A stretch of DNA of 17,545 nucleotides from DATELY01 sp035276085. Lineage in GTDB: Bacteria > Pseudomonadota > Gammaproteobacteria > Steroidobacterales > Steroidobacteraceae. This document shows, piece by piece, positions 1 to 9,200 of this stretch. Within the stretch, counting starts at the first letter, position 1. Each line of letters begins with the position of its first letter. The translations under genes were made by a program, and so were the position numbers. The notes under the pieces are model-generated. The model made no database searches. It saw only the letters and a list, made by a program, of their open reading frames with translations, and was not told the origin of the DNA. The stretch is from the NCBI GenBank assembly GCA_035276085.1, contig DATELY010000220.1:1-17545 (forward strand), written 5' to 3'.

Positions 1-352
1 CGGCGTAGGCGATCGCAACCGCTGCACCCTGCGATATCCCCAGCAATGCGAACTGCTCCGCGCCGGCCGCTTTGACCACGGCCTCCATGTCGTCGACCCA
101 GCGATCGAAATGCAGATCGGGCACCGTCCAATCCGACAGACCGCAACCACGCTCGTCATAGCGCACGAATCTGCCGAGCTGCGACATGCCTTGCAGCAGA
201 TGACGCCACACCGGGCTCTGCCAATCGTGTTCCAGATGCGACAGCCACGTGGCCGCCTTCACGATCACAGGCTGGCCCGTACCGCTCATCGCATACGCCA
301 ACCGCACACCATCCCGACCGCGTGCGAATCGAATGTGCTGCCGTGCGTTCAT
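1..352 (-). CDS. alpha/beta fold hydrolase, N-terminal part (runs off left edge)
   Basis: Reading the minus strand from the ATG at 352 gives an uninterrupted frame of 117 codons to the window edge, so only the N-terminal part is present. The translation starts MNARQHIRFARGRDGVRLAY and contains VRYDERGCGLSDW at about residues 63-75. It also has GISQGAA near residue 107, the G-x-S-x-G nucleophile elbow of alpha/beta hydrolases, with Ser as the expected catalytic nucleophile; the acid and His would lie outside the window. The start is supported by AGGGAG just upstream of the ATG. In databases this N-terminal type often occurs fused to LuxR-type or cyclase domains, so the full protein could be a lone hydrolase or a multidomain regulator, and the window cannot decide. 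The substrate is unknown. Confidence 0.85.
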   Translation of the reverse strand, partial: MNARQHIRFARGRDGVRLAYAMSGTGQPVIVKAATWLSHLEHDWQSPVWRHLLQGMSQLGRFVRYDERGCGLSDWTVPDLHFDRWVDDMEAVVKAAGAEQFALLGISQGAAVAIAYA

Positions 353-977
353 GGTGCTCCCTGTTTGCGCCGACCGCCGGGGCCTGCGTCCCGCTGCTAG
401 TGTCTATCCGACGACGCTGTGCGTCCACTCGGGACGGCGGTTGGGCGACGCCACCGCCAGCTTCAACCCGGTTACGGGCAAGCATGAGAGTGGCTGAATG
501 CCAGGCGCTCGCTCTACGCAAGGCGCTGCGAGGGCATGAGCGCAAATTAGCCAAGAGATTCTTCGCCCAGCGGCGTGCATCATCGATACGCCGTAGCTGG
601 CTTGATTCTCAGGCTATCCCCTCTCCCGCGTGCGGGAGAGGGCACGGTGAGGGTGCCTTAATCGCCGATACCTTTTTGACTAGCGAACCGCGCAAGCCAA
701 GGCTCACGCACAACGTCGTGCCTCAAGGAACACGGGCATCCTTAGCTGGAGAGTGCGAGCCAACGAGATTCGACGGCTGATCAGCCTTCCTTTCCGACGA
801 ACTGCACTGGTCGAGCTCTTTCAATGATCGCAACTTCAGTCGACATCTGCCGAGCGGCGCAATACGCTTTGCGCTCGAATCGATATCTCGAACAGCGGCA
901 TGGGTTGCGCTCCCGCTACGCCGTCGACAGCGGTTCAACCCCTGTCAGTGCTTCGGCCGTTGCTGATGACTTGAAAT
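353..977. other. intergenic region without a convincing gene
   Basis: This 625-bp gap lies between the divergent hydrolase gene and hsdM. Several open frames cross it on both strands, but their translations are arginine-rich, low in hydrophobic cores and resemble no family I recognise. They look like GC-driven chance frames. The only distinct structure is the palindromic element near 615-656. The hsd operon promoter must lie here, but I found no -35/-10 pair good enough to name. No integrase, tRNA end or att-like repeat is visible. Confidence 0.6.
615..656. repeat. REP-like palindromic intergenic repeat
   Basis: Two perfect 11-base arms, CCCTCTCCCGC at 619-629 and GCGGGAGAGGG at 632-642, are separated by only two bases. 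A second small hairpin follows at once (GGCAC at 642-646 pairing with GTGCC near 652-656). Palindromes of this CTCTCCCGC/GCGGGAGAG type followed by GGTGAGGG are common dispersed intergenic elements in GC-rich proteobacterial genomes. Only this copy is in the window. It could also act as a transcription barrier between the hydrolase and hsdM regions. Confidence 0.6.
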
Positions 978-3425
978 ATGGCTCTAAAAAAATCCCAGCT
1001 CTATTCCTCCCTCTGGCAAAGCTGCGACGAGTTGCGCGGCGGCATGGATGCTTCGCAGTACAAGGACTATGTGCTGACGCTGCTGTTCATGAAGTACGTC
1101 TCGGACAAGTACGCGGGCAAGCCGGGTGCGGTTGTCGTCGTGCCCGAGGGCGGCAGCTTCGCCGACATGGTCAAGCTCAAGGGCGACAAGTCGATCGGCG
1201 AGGAGATCAACAAGATCATCGCCAAGCTCGCCGAAGCCAACGAACTGAAAAGCGTCATCGATCAAGCGGACTTCAACGACGAAGGCAAGCTCGGCGCCGG
1301 CAAGGAGATGCAGGACCGTCTGTCCAAGCTCCTAGGGATCTTCGAAGGGCTCGACTTCCGCGCCAATCGCGCCGAGGGCGACGATTTGCTCGGCGATGCG
1401 TACGAATACCTGATGCGGCACTTCGCCACCGAAAGTGGCAAGAGCAAAGGCCAGTTCTACACGCCGGCCGAAGTCTCGCGCATCATGGCGCAGGTCATCG
1501 GCATCGAGCGCGCGAAAGAACTCAGCCAGCCCACGGTGTATGACCCGACGTGCGGCTCCGGCTCGCTGCTCATGAAAGCGGCGGACGAAGCTCACACGGG
1601 CACGCTGTCGATCTATGGCCAGGAAATGGACGTAGCCACGTGGGCGCTGGCACGCATGAACATGATCCTGCATGGCTATCCAACGGCCGAGCTGTGGCGC
1701 GGCAACACCCTGTCGTCACCGCATTTCAAGAACAAGGACGGCACCCTCGCGATCTTCGATTTCGCTGTTGCCAACCCGCCGTTTTCCTCCAAAGCCTGGT
1801 CCAACGGCTTGCTTCCGGAGCAGGACGAGTTTGCGCGTTTCGAATACGGCGTTCCGCCGGCCAAGAACGGCGACTATGCCTTCCTGTTACATCTCATCAA
1901 GTCGCTCAAGAGCACCGGCAAGGGCGCAATCATCCTGCCGCACGGCGTCCTGTTCCGCGGCAACAAGGAAGCCGACATTCGCCGCAACCTCCTCCAGCGC
2001 GGCTTGATCAAGGGCATCATTGGACTGCCCGCAAACCTCTTTTACGGCACCGGTATTCCGGCATGCATCGTCGTGATCGACAAGGAACACGCTGCCGGCC
2101 GCAAAGGGATCTTCATGATCGACGCCAGCAAGGGTTTCATGAAGGATGGCAACAAGAACCGTCTACGCGATCAGGACATTCACAAGATTGTCGACGTCTT
2201 CACCAAGCAGCTCGAAGTGCCGCGTTACTCACGCCTTGTGCCGCTCGCCGACATTGCGAGCGCGGCGAACGACTACAACCTCAACATTCCGCGCTACATC
2301 GATTCGAGCGAGCCGGAGGACCTGCACGATCTCGATGCGCACCTGAACGGCGGTATCACCAATCGAGACATCGATGCGCTCGAAGCTTACTGGCAAGTGT
2401 TTCCTACGCTGCGCGCCCAGTTGTTCACGCCTCTGCGTACGGGTTACAGCAAGGCGTGCGTTGAGACGTGCGAAGTCAAGTCAACCATCCTCAATCATCC
2501 CGAGTTCAAGGCATATTCGGATCGCACCGCGCACCGCTTCGACGAGTGGCGGCAAGCGCACGAAGCTGCGCTGAAAAGTATCCAGGTCGACGACATTCCG
2601 AAGCAGCTCATCCATCGCCTCTCGGAAGACCTGTTGGTCCGCTTCACTGACCTACCGCTGCTCAGCCGGTATGACGTCTACCAACGCTTGATGGATTGCT
2701 GGACCGAGACGATGCAGGACGATGTGTACCTCATCGCCGCGGACGGCTGGATCGATGCCGCTAGGCCGCGTGGCATCGTTGAAGACAAGGAAAAGAAGAT
2801 CAAGGAAACGCCCGACCTCGTCATTGGCCGCAAGAAGTACAAGATGGACCTGATTCCGCCGGCGCTGATCGTGACGCGGTACTTTGATGCAGAACAGAAA
2901 GTCATCGATGCATTGCAGGTCGAGCAGGAGCACGCCGCTCGTGCTCTGGAGGAACTCATCGAGGAAGACAGCGGCGACGAAGGGCTGCTTGCTGATGCGA
3001 TGAACGACAAGGGCAAGGTCACCAAGGCCTCTGTGAAGGAGCGGCTGAAAGAGATCGGCAGGGACAAGGCGTTCACAGATGAACGCGTAGCGCTAGAACG
3101 CTGCATCGAGCTGATCGAGGCGGAAGGAGAGAAGGCCGAGGCGGTGAATCACGCCCAAGTCGAGCTGGATGAAAGGGTGCTGGTTCGCTACGAACGGTTG
3201 AACGATACCGAGATCAAGGTGCTAGTAGTTGAAGACAAATGGCTTGGCGCGATTCGAATCGCCATCGATGAAGAAGTGCTGCGCCTCACGCAGCAGTTGG
3301 CCGCTCGCGTCAGAGAGCTAGAAGAACGCTATGCCAGGCCGCTGCCAAAATTGGACAAAGATGTGTCGTTCTTCAGCGAGAAAGTCGATGCGCATCTCAG
3401 GAAGATGGAGCTCGTGTGGGCATAA
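978..3425 (+). CDS. hsdM: Type I restriction-modification system DNA methyltransferase (M) subunit, long form
   Basis: This is the modification subunit of a Type I system. With HsdS it transfers a methyl group from S-adenosylmethionine to adenine N6 in the recognition site. The protein has 815 residues. The N-terminal helical HsdM_N region spans about 1-140. The methylase core follows, with QFYTP (159-163, motif X region), DPTCGSGS (189-196, SAM-binding motif I) and NPPF (266-269, catalytic motif IV), so the active site looks intact. Typical HsdM proteins have about 480-550 residues. Here a further 300 or so residues follow, rich in Glu, Lys and Leu, with likely coiled-coil stretches at about 640-720 and 770-800. 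The N-terminus (LYSSLWQSCDELRGG) fits the family and supports this ATG, although no clear SD precedes it. First gene of the operon; its end overlaps hsdS by 10 nt. Confidence 0.96.
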   Translation: MALKKSQLYSSLWQSCDELRGGMDASQYKDYVLTLLFMKYVSDKYAGKPGAVVVVPEGGSFADMVKLKGDKSIGEEINKIIAKLAEANELKSVIDQADFNDEGKLGAGKEMQDRLSKLLGIFEGLDFRANRAEGDDLLGDAYEYLMRHFATESGKSKGQFYTPAEVSRIMAQVIGIERAKELSQPTVYDPTCGSGSLLMKAADEAHTGTLSIYGQEMDVATWALARMNMILHGYPTAELWRGNTLSSPHFKNKDGTLAIFDFAVANPPFSSKAWSNGLLPEQDEFARFEYGVPPAKNGDYAFLLHLIKSLKSTGKGAIILPHGVLFRGNKEADIRRNLLQRGLIKGIIGLPANLFYGTGIPACIVVIDKEHAAGRKGIFMIDASKGFMKDGNKNRLRDQDIHKIVDVFTKQLEVPRYSRLVPLADIASAANDYNLNIPRYIDSSEPEDLHDLDAHLNGGITNRDIDALEAYWQVFPTLRAQLFTPLRTGYSKACVETCEVKSTILNHPEFKAYSDRTAHRFDEWRQAHEAALKSIQVDDIPKQLIHRLSEDLLVRFTDLPLLSRYDVYQRLMDCWTETMQDDVYLIAADGWIDAARPRGIVEDKEKKIKETPDLVIGRKKYKMDLIPPALIVTRYFDAEQKVIDALQVEQEHAARALEELIEEDSGDEGLLADAMNDKGKVTKASVKERLKEIGRDKAFTDERVALERCIELIEAEGEKAEAVNHAQVELDERVLVRYERLNDTEIKVLVVEDKWLGAIRIAIDEEVLRLTQQLAARVRELEERYARPLPKLDKDVSFFSEKVDAHLRKMELVWA

Positions 3426-4765
3426 GCGCAGGGCCGATGCAGGTAGGAGGCGGTTCCACTAGCCATAGCGCAATTGCGCGCAAGGGCGACGTGCCCTTGG
3501 GATTCAAGCGTACCGCGGTTGGAGTGACTCCCGAGGATTGGGATATCTTGCCGCTTGGGCAGCTTCTCAGTTTTAGCAATGGTGTTAATGCTGCCAAGGA
3601 GGCGTATGGACGTGGAATACCGTTCGTTAATGTCCTTGAGCCTATTTCTCATAGCCATCTGCGGCGATCGAGCATCCCGGGTAGGGTGACTATTTCGAGG
3701 CAGTTGATCGATGCTTTCTCTGTTAGGTACGGAGACATACTGTTCAATCGCACTTCCGAAACCGAAGATGAGGTGGGCCTTGCATCGTGCTATGTGGACA
3801 AGGAGCCTGTTGTCTTCGGTGGGTTCGTGATTCGAGGAAGACAGAAGACTGATGCGTTGGAGCCCTTATATGCGGGATATGCCTTCCGGGCTTCCCAGGT
3901 GCGTAAACAGATAATCGCCAAAGCGCAAGGTGCAGTCCGAGCCAATATCGGCCAGGCGAGCTTGCGTCAGATTCTTGTTCCGGTCCCTGAATCCAGCGAA
4001 CAAGCCGTCATCGCCGAAGCCTTGTCGGATGTGGATGGCCTGCTCGGGACGTTGGAAGCGCTCATCGCCAAGAAGCGCGCCATCAAACAAGGCGCCATGC
4101 AGCAACTCCTCACCGGCAAGACTCGCCTTCCCGGGTTCAGCGACAAATGGGAAACGAAGCGGTTGGGGTGCTGTCTGCTTTCGCGACCAGATTATGGGAT
4201 TAACGCTCCAGCAGTTCCATATTCCGATCGCTTGCCAACTTACATTCGGATTACTGACATCTCCGAAGACGGGCGATTTATGCCTGCTCCTCGGGTGTCC
4301 GTGCAATCCAGTCTTGCTGGTCTATACATGCTTAGCGATGGAGATGTCGTATTTGCTAGGACAGGTGCAAGCGTGGGGAAGTCGTACCGATATCGCGTAC
4401 AAGACGGTCCACTCGCCTTTGCGGGTTTCTTGATACGAGTCAAACCTGACCCTCACGTGCTCGTTCCGGAATATCTCGCAGCGTACGCAACGACCACATC
4501 GTATTGGAATTGGGTGAGGCTTACGTCCATGCGAAGTGGCCAGCCTGGAGTCAACGGAAGTGAGTACGCACAGCTGCTAGTTCGGCTACCGCCAGTTGAC
4601 GAACAATCTGCGATCGCCACCGTCCTCTCCGACATGGACGCCGAAATCACAGCCCTCGAAGCACGCCGCGATAAAACCCGCGCCCTCAAGCAAGGCATGA
4701 TGCAGCAACTGCTCACCGGCCGCGTTCGGCTGCTGAAGCCCAGTCAGAGCGACGTGGCTGCATGA
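3416..4765 (+). CDS. hsdS: Type I restriction-modification system specificity (S) subunit
   Basis: HsdS determines the DNA sequence bound by the M and R subunits. The 449-residue protein has the usual two-part design. Target recognition domain 1 is at about 38-190, followed by a conserved helical region (195-241) that ends in AMQQLLTGKTRLPGF. Target recognition domain 2 is at about 243-392, followed by a second conserved region (396-440) containing MMQQLLTGRVRLL. The two conserved regions align closely in protein and in DNA. I chose the GTG at 3416 because GGAG lies about 5 nt upstream and it overlaps the hsdM stop; an ATG at 3437 is the alternative. The recognition domains look clearly less GC-rich than hsdM and the conserved regions, a pattern expected when specificity modules are exchanged. 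The last 4 nt overlap the next start (ATGA). The recognition sequence cannot be predicted from this alone. Confidence 0.95.
   Translation: MGISAGPMQVGGGSTSHSAIARKGDVPLGFKRTAVGVTPEDWDILPLGQLLSFSNGVNAAKEAYGRGIPFVNVLEPISHSHLRRSSIPGRVTISRQLIDAFSVRYGDILFNRTSETEDEVGLASCYVDKEPVVFGGFVIRGRQKTDALEPLYAGYAFRASQVRKQIIAKAQGAVRANIGQASLRQILVPVPESSEQAVIAEALSDVDGLLGTLEALIAKKRAIKQGAMQQLLTGKTRLPGFSDKWETKRLGCCLLSRPDYGINAPAVPYSDRLPTYIRITDISEDGRFMPAPRVSVQSSLAGLYMLSDGDVVFARTGASVGKSYRYRVQDGPLAFAGFLIRVKPDPHVLVPEYLAAYATTTSYWNWVRLTSMRSGQPGVNGSEYAQLLVRLPPVDEQSAIATVLSDMDAEITALEARRDKTRALKQGMMQQLLTGRVRLLKPSQSDVAA
4088..4720 (+). repeat. direct repeats inside hsdS (4088-4117 and 4691-4720)
   Basis: The two conserved helical regions of HsdS are encoded by closely matching DNA. 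The 30-nt stretches 4088-4117 and 4691-4720 agree at 26 positions, both covering the MQQLLTG codons, and lie 603 bp apart. They bracket the second recognition domain, so homologous exchange through them could swap or delete that domain. The coordinates given span both copies. Confidence 0.7.
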
Positions 4766-6222
4766 CGCCCATCCGCCTCTTCATCAGCAGCGTCCAGAAG
4801 GAGTTCGTGGAAGAGCGCGCAGCGCTTCGCGACTATCTGCGCGGCGACGCGTTGATGCGGCGCTTTTTCGAAGTGTTCTTGTTCGAGGACGTGCCCGCGG
4901 CGGACCGGCGCGCCGATGCGGTGTATCTCAATGAAGTGGAGCGCTGCGATGTGTACATCGGCTTGTTCGGCAATGAGTATGGATTCGAGGATGCCCAAGG
5001 CGTCTCGCCCACGGAGCGAGAATTTGATGCGGCCAGCGCAGCCGGCAAGTATCGGTTGATCTATGTGCAGGGAACGGACGATGCTGCGCGCCACACGAAG
5101 ATGCGTGCGCTCATCGGCAAGGCGCAGGCAGCACTGATCCGCAAACGCTTCAACACGACCGCGGAGCTGCTGGGCGGCTTGTATGCGGCGCTGATCGAGT
5201 ATCTCGAAGAGCGGCGCCTCATTCGCTCCGGTCCCTTCGATGCGGCGCCTAGCCTGAACGCCACGTTCGACGATCTCGATGAACAGAAAATGGCGTGGTT
5301 CATCAACGTCGCGCGCAGTACGCGTCGTTTTCCGCTCGCGACGAATGCTTCGAAGCAAGAACTGCTGCAGCATTTGAATCTGTTCGACGGCGGGCGAATC
5401 ACGAATGCCGCTTTGTTGTTGTTTGCCAGGCAGCCGCAACGCTTCCTGATCGCGTCGGAGATCAAGTGCGCGCACTTTCATGGCACGGAGGCGGCCAAAC
5501 CGATTCCCTCGTATCAGGTCTACAAGGGCACGGTGTTCGATCTGGTGGATCAGGCGCTCGATTTCGTGTTGAGTAAGATCGCGCTGTCCGTTGGTACGCG
5601 CGAGGCGGGGCCGCAAGCGCCAGTTCATTACGAGATTCCCAGGGAGGTCGTTGCCGAGGCCATCGTGAACGCGGTCGCGCATCGCGACTACACCAGCAAC
5701 GGCAGCGTGCAAGTCATGCTGTTCGCGGATCGTCTGGAAATCTGGAATCCCGGGGGATTGCCGCCGTCGTTGACGCTGGCCAATCTGCGTGAGCCGCACG
5801 GATCGGTTCCCGGCAATCCGCTGCTGGCCGAGCCCATGTACCTTGCGGGCTACATCGAACGGATGGGAACCGGCACGGGCGACATGATCCGCCGCTGCTC
5901 GGAGTCGGGCCTTCCGGAGCCGGAGTTCAAGGTGACTGATGGGTTCGTTACCGTCCTGCGGCGCTCGGTCGTCACCCCGGAAGTCACCCCGGAAGTCACC
6001 CCGGAAGTCAGACTGGCTCGCGCTATCGTCGGCTCGATGACACGAAGGGAACTGCAACAGGCACTTGGCTTGCGGGATGACGATCACTTCCGAACTGCGT
6101 ATCTCCTGCCGGCGCTCGCGGCAGGTCTGATTGAAATGACTATTCCTGACAAGCCGACGAGCAGGCTCCAGCGATATCGTCTCACGGATAAGGGCCGAGC
6201 GGCCGTCGCAGCAACTCAGTAA
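4762..6222 (+). CDS. DUF4062 - GHKL ATPase-like protein with winged-helix tail, embedded in hsd operon
   Basis: A 486-residue, three-part protein of unknown biochemical role. Residues 1-110 match DUF4062 (start RLFISSVQKEFVEER, then YIGLFGNEYG at 65-74 and SPTEREFDAA at 82-91), a domain also seen ahead of NTPase modules in bacterial signalling and defence proteins. Residues 175-400 resemble the ATP-binding part of AlbA/RecG-like proteins: EAIVNAVAHRDY (299-310, N-box), IWNPGGLP (327-334) and GTGTGD (369-374) are GHKL nucleotide-binding motifs. In many relatives an AlbA/Schlafen domain precedes this ATPase; here DUF4062 takes that place. A VTPE-repeat linker (404-415) leads to a winged-helix-like C-terminus (about 425-480). 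The ATG lies in a 4-nt ATGA overlap with hsdS, implying translational coupling, and hsdR starts 11 nt after its stop. Its position between hsdS and hsdR suggests a role tied to restriction, as a sensor, regulator or back-up effector. That role is inference. Confidence 0.85.
   Translation: MTPIRLFISSVQKEFVEERAALRDYLRGDALMRRFFEVFLFEDVPAADRRADAVYLNEVERCDVYIGLFGNEYGFEDAQGVSPTEREFDAASAAGKYRLIYVQGTDDAARHTKMRALIGKAQAALIRKRFNTTAELLGGLYAALIEYLEERRLIRSGPFDAAPSLNATFDDLDEQKMAWFINVARSTRRFPLATNASKQELLQHLNLFDGGRITNAALLLFARQPQRFLIASEIKCAHFHGTEAAKPIPSYQVYKGTVFDLVDQALDFVLSKIALSVGTREAGPQAPVHYEIPREVVAEAIVNAVAHRDYTSNGSVQVMLFADRLEIWNPGGLPPSLTLANLREPHGSVPGNPLLAEPMYLAGYIERMGTGTGDMIRRCSESGLPEPEFKVTDGFVTVLRRSVVTPEVTPEVTPEVRLARAIVGSMTRRELQQALGLRDDDHFRTAYLLPALAAGLIEMTIPDKPTSRLQRYRLTDKGRAAVAATQ
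5971..6010 (+). repeat. 12-bp in-frame tandem repeat encoding VTPE
   Basis: GTCACCCCGGAA is repeated three times without change (5971-5982, 5983-5994, 5995-6006), followed by a partial GTCA. It encodes Val-Thr-Pro-Glu three times between the GHKL-like domain and the winged helix. Because the unit is 12 nt, gain or loss of copies by slippage would keep the frame and only alter linker length. Confidence 0.9.
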
Positions 6223-6233
6223 GGAACGCCCGC

Positions 6234-9200
6234 ATGAAGCGGCCACATGACGCATTGTCCGTCGGCCAACGTGAGATCCACACGCAGCAACGCGTGATCT
6301 CTCTTTTCAAAGACGCGCTGGGCTATACGTACCTCGGTCCTTGGAGAGACCGCGATGGCAACGCGAACATTGAGCAGGAACTGCTGTCCGCGTGGCTCCA
6401 GCGTCAAGGTCACAGCGACAAGATCATTCAGAGAGCGCTGTTCGAGCTGGGTAAGGCTGCCGCGCTCGGCGGCAGCAAGACGTTGTACGACGCGAACCGC
6501 GAGGTCTATGGGCTGCTGCGCTATGGCGTGAAGGTGAAGCCCGAAGTTGGTGAGCAGCACGTCACCGTTTGGCTCATCGATTGGGAACACGCCGACAAGA
6601 ACGACTTTGCCGTCGCTGAAGAAGTCACGGTCTTCGGCGTGAACACGAAGCGGCCGGACGTCGTGCTCTACGTGAATGGCATTGCGCTTGGCGTGGTGGA
6701 GCTGAAGCGGTCGACCGTGTCCGTGTCCGAGGGTATTCGTCAGAACCTGGACAGCCAGAAGAAGGAATTCATTTGCCCGTTCTACACGACCGTGCAGCTC
6801 GTTTTCGCAGGCAACGAGACGGAAGGCCTGCGTTACGCCGTGATCGAGACCAGGGAGAAGTATTGGCTGCGTTGGAAGCAAGCCGAGGCGCATGCAAGCG
6901 CCGTTGACAACCTGCTGTTACGAGAGTTGTCGCAGATTTGTTCCACAGGGCGGCTGCTCGAGATCATTCATGACTTCGTCGCGTTCGACGCCGGTGCCAA
7001 GAAGATCTGCCGTCACAATCAGTACTTCGGCATCAAAGCGGCGCAGGAGCGCGTTCGCAAACGCAACGGCGGCATCCTCTGGCACACGCAGGGCAGCGGC
7101 AAGTCGCTCACAATGGTGTGGCTCGCCAAATGGATTCGTGAGCGGGTGCGAGACAGCCGCGTTCTCATCATCACCGATCGCACGGAACTGGACGATCAGA
7201 TCGAGAAAGTGTTCAAAGGGGTAGACGAGGAAATCTATCGCACCCGAAGTGGCGCCGACCTGGTGAGCGTGCTGAATGCGAGCGAAGAGTGGCTGATCTG
7301 CTCGCTGATTCAAAAGTTCGGTGGCGAGGAAGTGAGCGACAAGGAACTGGACGCCTACCTGGAAGACATCAAGAAGAGCTTGCCGAAGGGTTTCCGGGCC
7401 AAGGGCGACGTTTACGTGTTCGTTGACGAATGCCATCGCACTCAGTCCGGCAAGCTTCATGAAGCCATGAAGACGCTGCTGCCGGATGCAATGCTGATCG
7501 GTTTCACCGGTACGCCGCTGCTGAAGAGCGACAAGCGGCGCTCCATCGAGACCTTCGGACCCTACATCCACACTTATAAGTACGACGAAGCTGTGCGTGA
7601 CGGGATCGTGCTCGACTTGCGCTATGAGGCGCGCGACATCGACCAGAGCATCACGTCCCAGGGGAAGGTCGACCACTGGTTCGAGCTCAAGACGCGCGGC
7701 CTGACGCATGTCGCCAAGGCGCAGCTCAAGAAACGCTGGGGCACGATGCAGAAAGTGCTCTCCTCACGGGACCGGCTGTCGAAGATCGTTGCGGACATGC
7801 TCGTCGACATGGAGACGCGGGACCGATTGAAGAGCGGCTACGGCAACGCCATCCTGGTGTCGAGCAGCATCTATGCCGCATGCCGGCTGTTTGAGATGTT
7901 CCAGGCGACGGACCTGGCTGGAAAGTGCGCGATCGTGACCTCGTACCAGCCCTCGCCATCGGATATCAAGGGCGAAGAGAGCGGGGAAGGGCTGACGGAA
8001 AAACTGCGTCAGTACGATATCTATCGCCGGATGCTGGCCGCTCACTTCAACGAGGTGGAAGACGCGGCGATGTACAACGTCGAGAAGTTCGAGAAGGACG
8101 TGAAGAAGCGCTTCATCGAACAGCCGGGGCAGATGAAGCTCCTGATCGTGGTCGACAAACTGCTTACCGGCTTCGATGCACCTCCAGCCACGTACCTGTA
8201 TATCGATAAGCACATGCAGGACCACGGTTTGTTCCAGGCAATCTGTCGCGTGAACCGTCTGGACGACGAGGACAAGGAGTACGGATACATCGTCGATTAC
8301 AAGGATCTGTTCAGGTCGCTGGAACAGTCGATCAAAGACTACACAAGCGAAGCTTTCGGTGGGTACGACAAGGCGGACGTGGAAGGACTTCTGAAGGATC
8401 GCCTGACGCTGGCGCGAGAACGGTTGGAGGAGACGCGCGAGGCAATCAAGGCGCTATGCGAGTCGGTGGAGCCGCCGTACGACACGCCTGCTTACAAGCG
8501 CTATTTCGTAGGGCCGAGCGATCGGCCGGAAATCCAAAAGGACAATGAACCGAAGCGTGTTGCGCTTTACCGGCTGGCGGCCGCATACCTGCGTGCCTAT
8601 GCAAATCTAGCGAACGAGATGACGGACGCCGGTTACAGCCAGGCCGATGCGCAGGCGGTGAAGGCTGAAGTGGAGCACTACGAGAAGGTCCGGCAGGAGG
8701 TGAAGCTGGCGAGCGGCGACTATGTGGACATGAAGATGTTCGAGCCTGCGATGCGGCATCTGCTGGACACCTATATTCGAGCGGAAGAGAGCGAGAAAGT
8801 CTCCGCATTCGATGACATGACGCTCGTGCAGTTGATCGTCGACCGTGGCGAAGAGGCGTTCGGCGAGCTTCCCGTGGGCATCCGCAACAACCAGGAAGCC
8901 ATGGCCGAAACCATCGAGAACAACGTGCGACGCCTCATCATCGACGAGATGGCGGTCAATCCCAAGTACTACGAGAAGATGTCCGAACTCCTGGATGCGC
9001 TGATCGAGCAGCGTCGTCAGGAGGCGCTGGACTACAAGACGTATCTCGCCAAGATTGTTGAACTGACGAAGAACGCGAAGCAACCAGATTTGACGGCGTA
9101 TCCAAATGCCATGACCAGTCCTGCTCGTCGCGCGCTGTACGACAACCTGAAGGCGATTGGAGGCTTGCACGAAAAGACGACCATTCCCGCATCGATCGCC

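Noticed and set aside
322..780. Open frames of up to 152 residues on both strands between the hydrolase and hsdM
   Set aside because: Translations lack any recognisable fold or motif, overlap the palindromic repeat, and have no convincing SD.
1550..2464. A 304-residue plus-strand frame inside hsdM
   Set aside because: Arginine- and proline-rich out-of-frame shadow of the methylase core; the hsdM frame carries all the motifs.
4744..6255. A 503-residue minus-strand open frame opposite the DUF4062-GHKL gene
   Set aside because: It mirrors the coding strand in a GC-rich gene, has arginine/glutamine-rich low-complexity composition and matches no family, while the plus strand shows clear domains.
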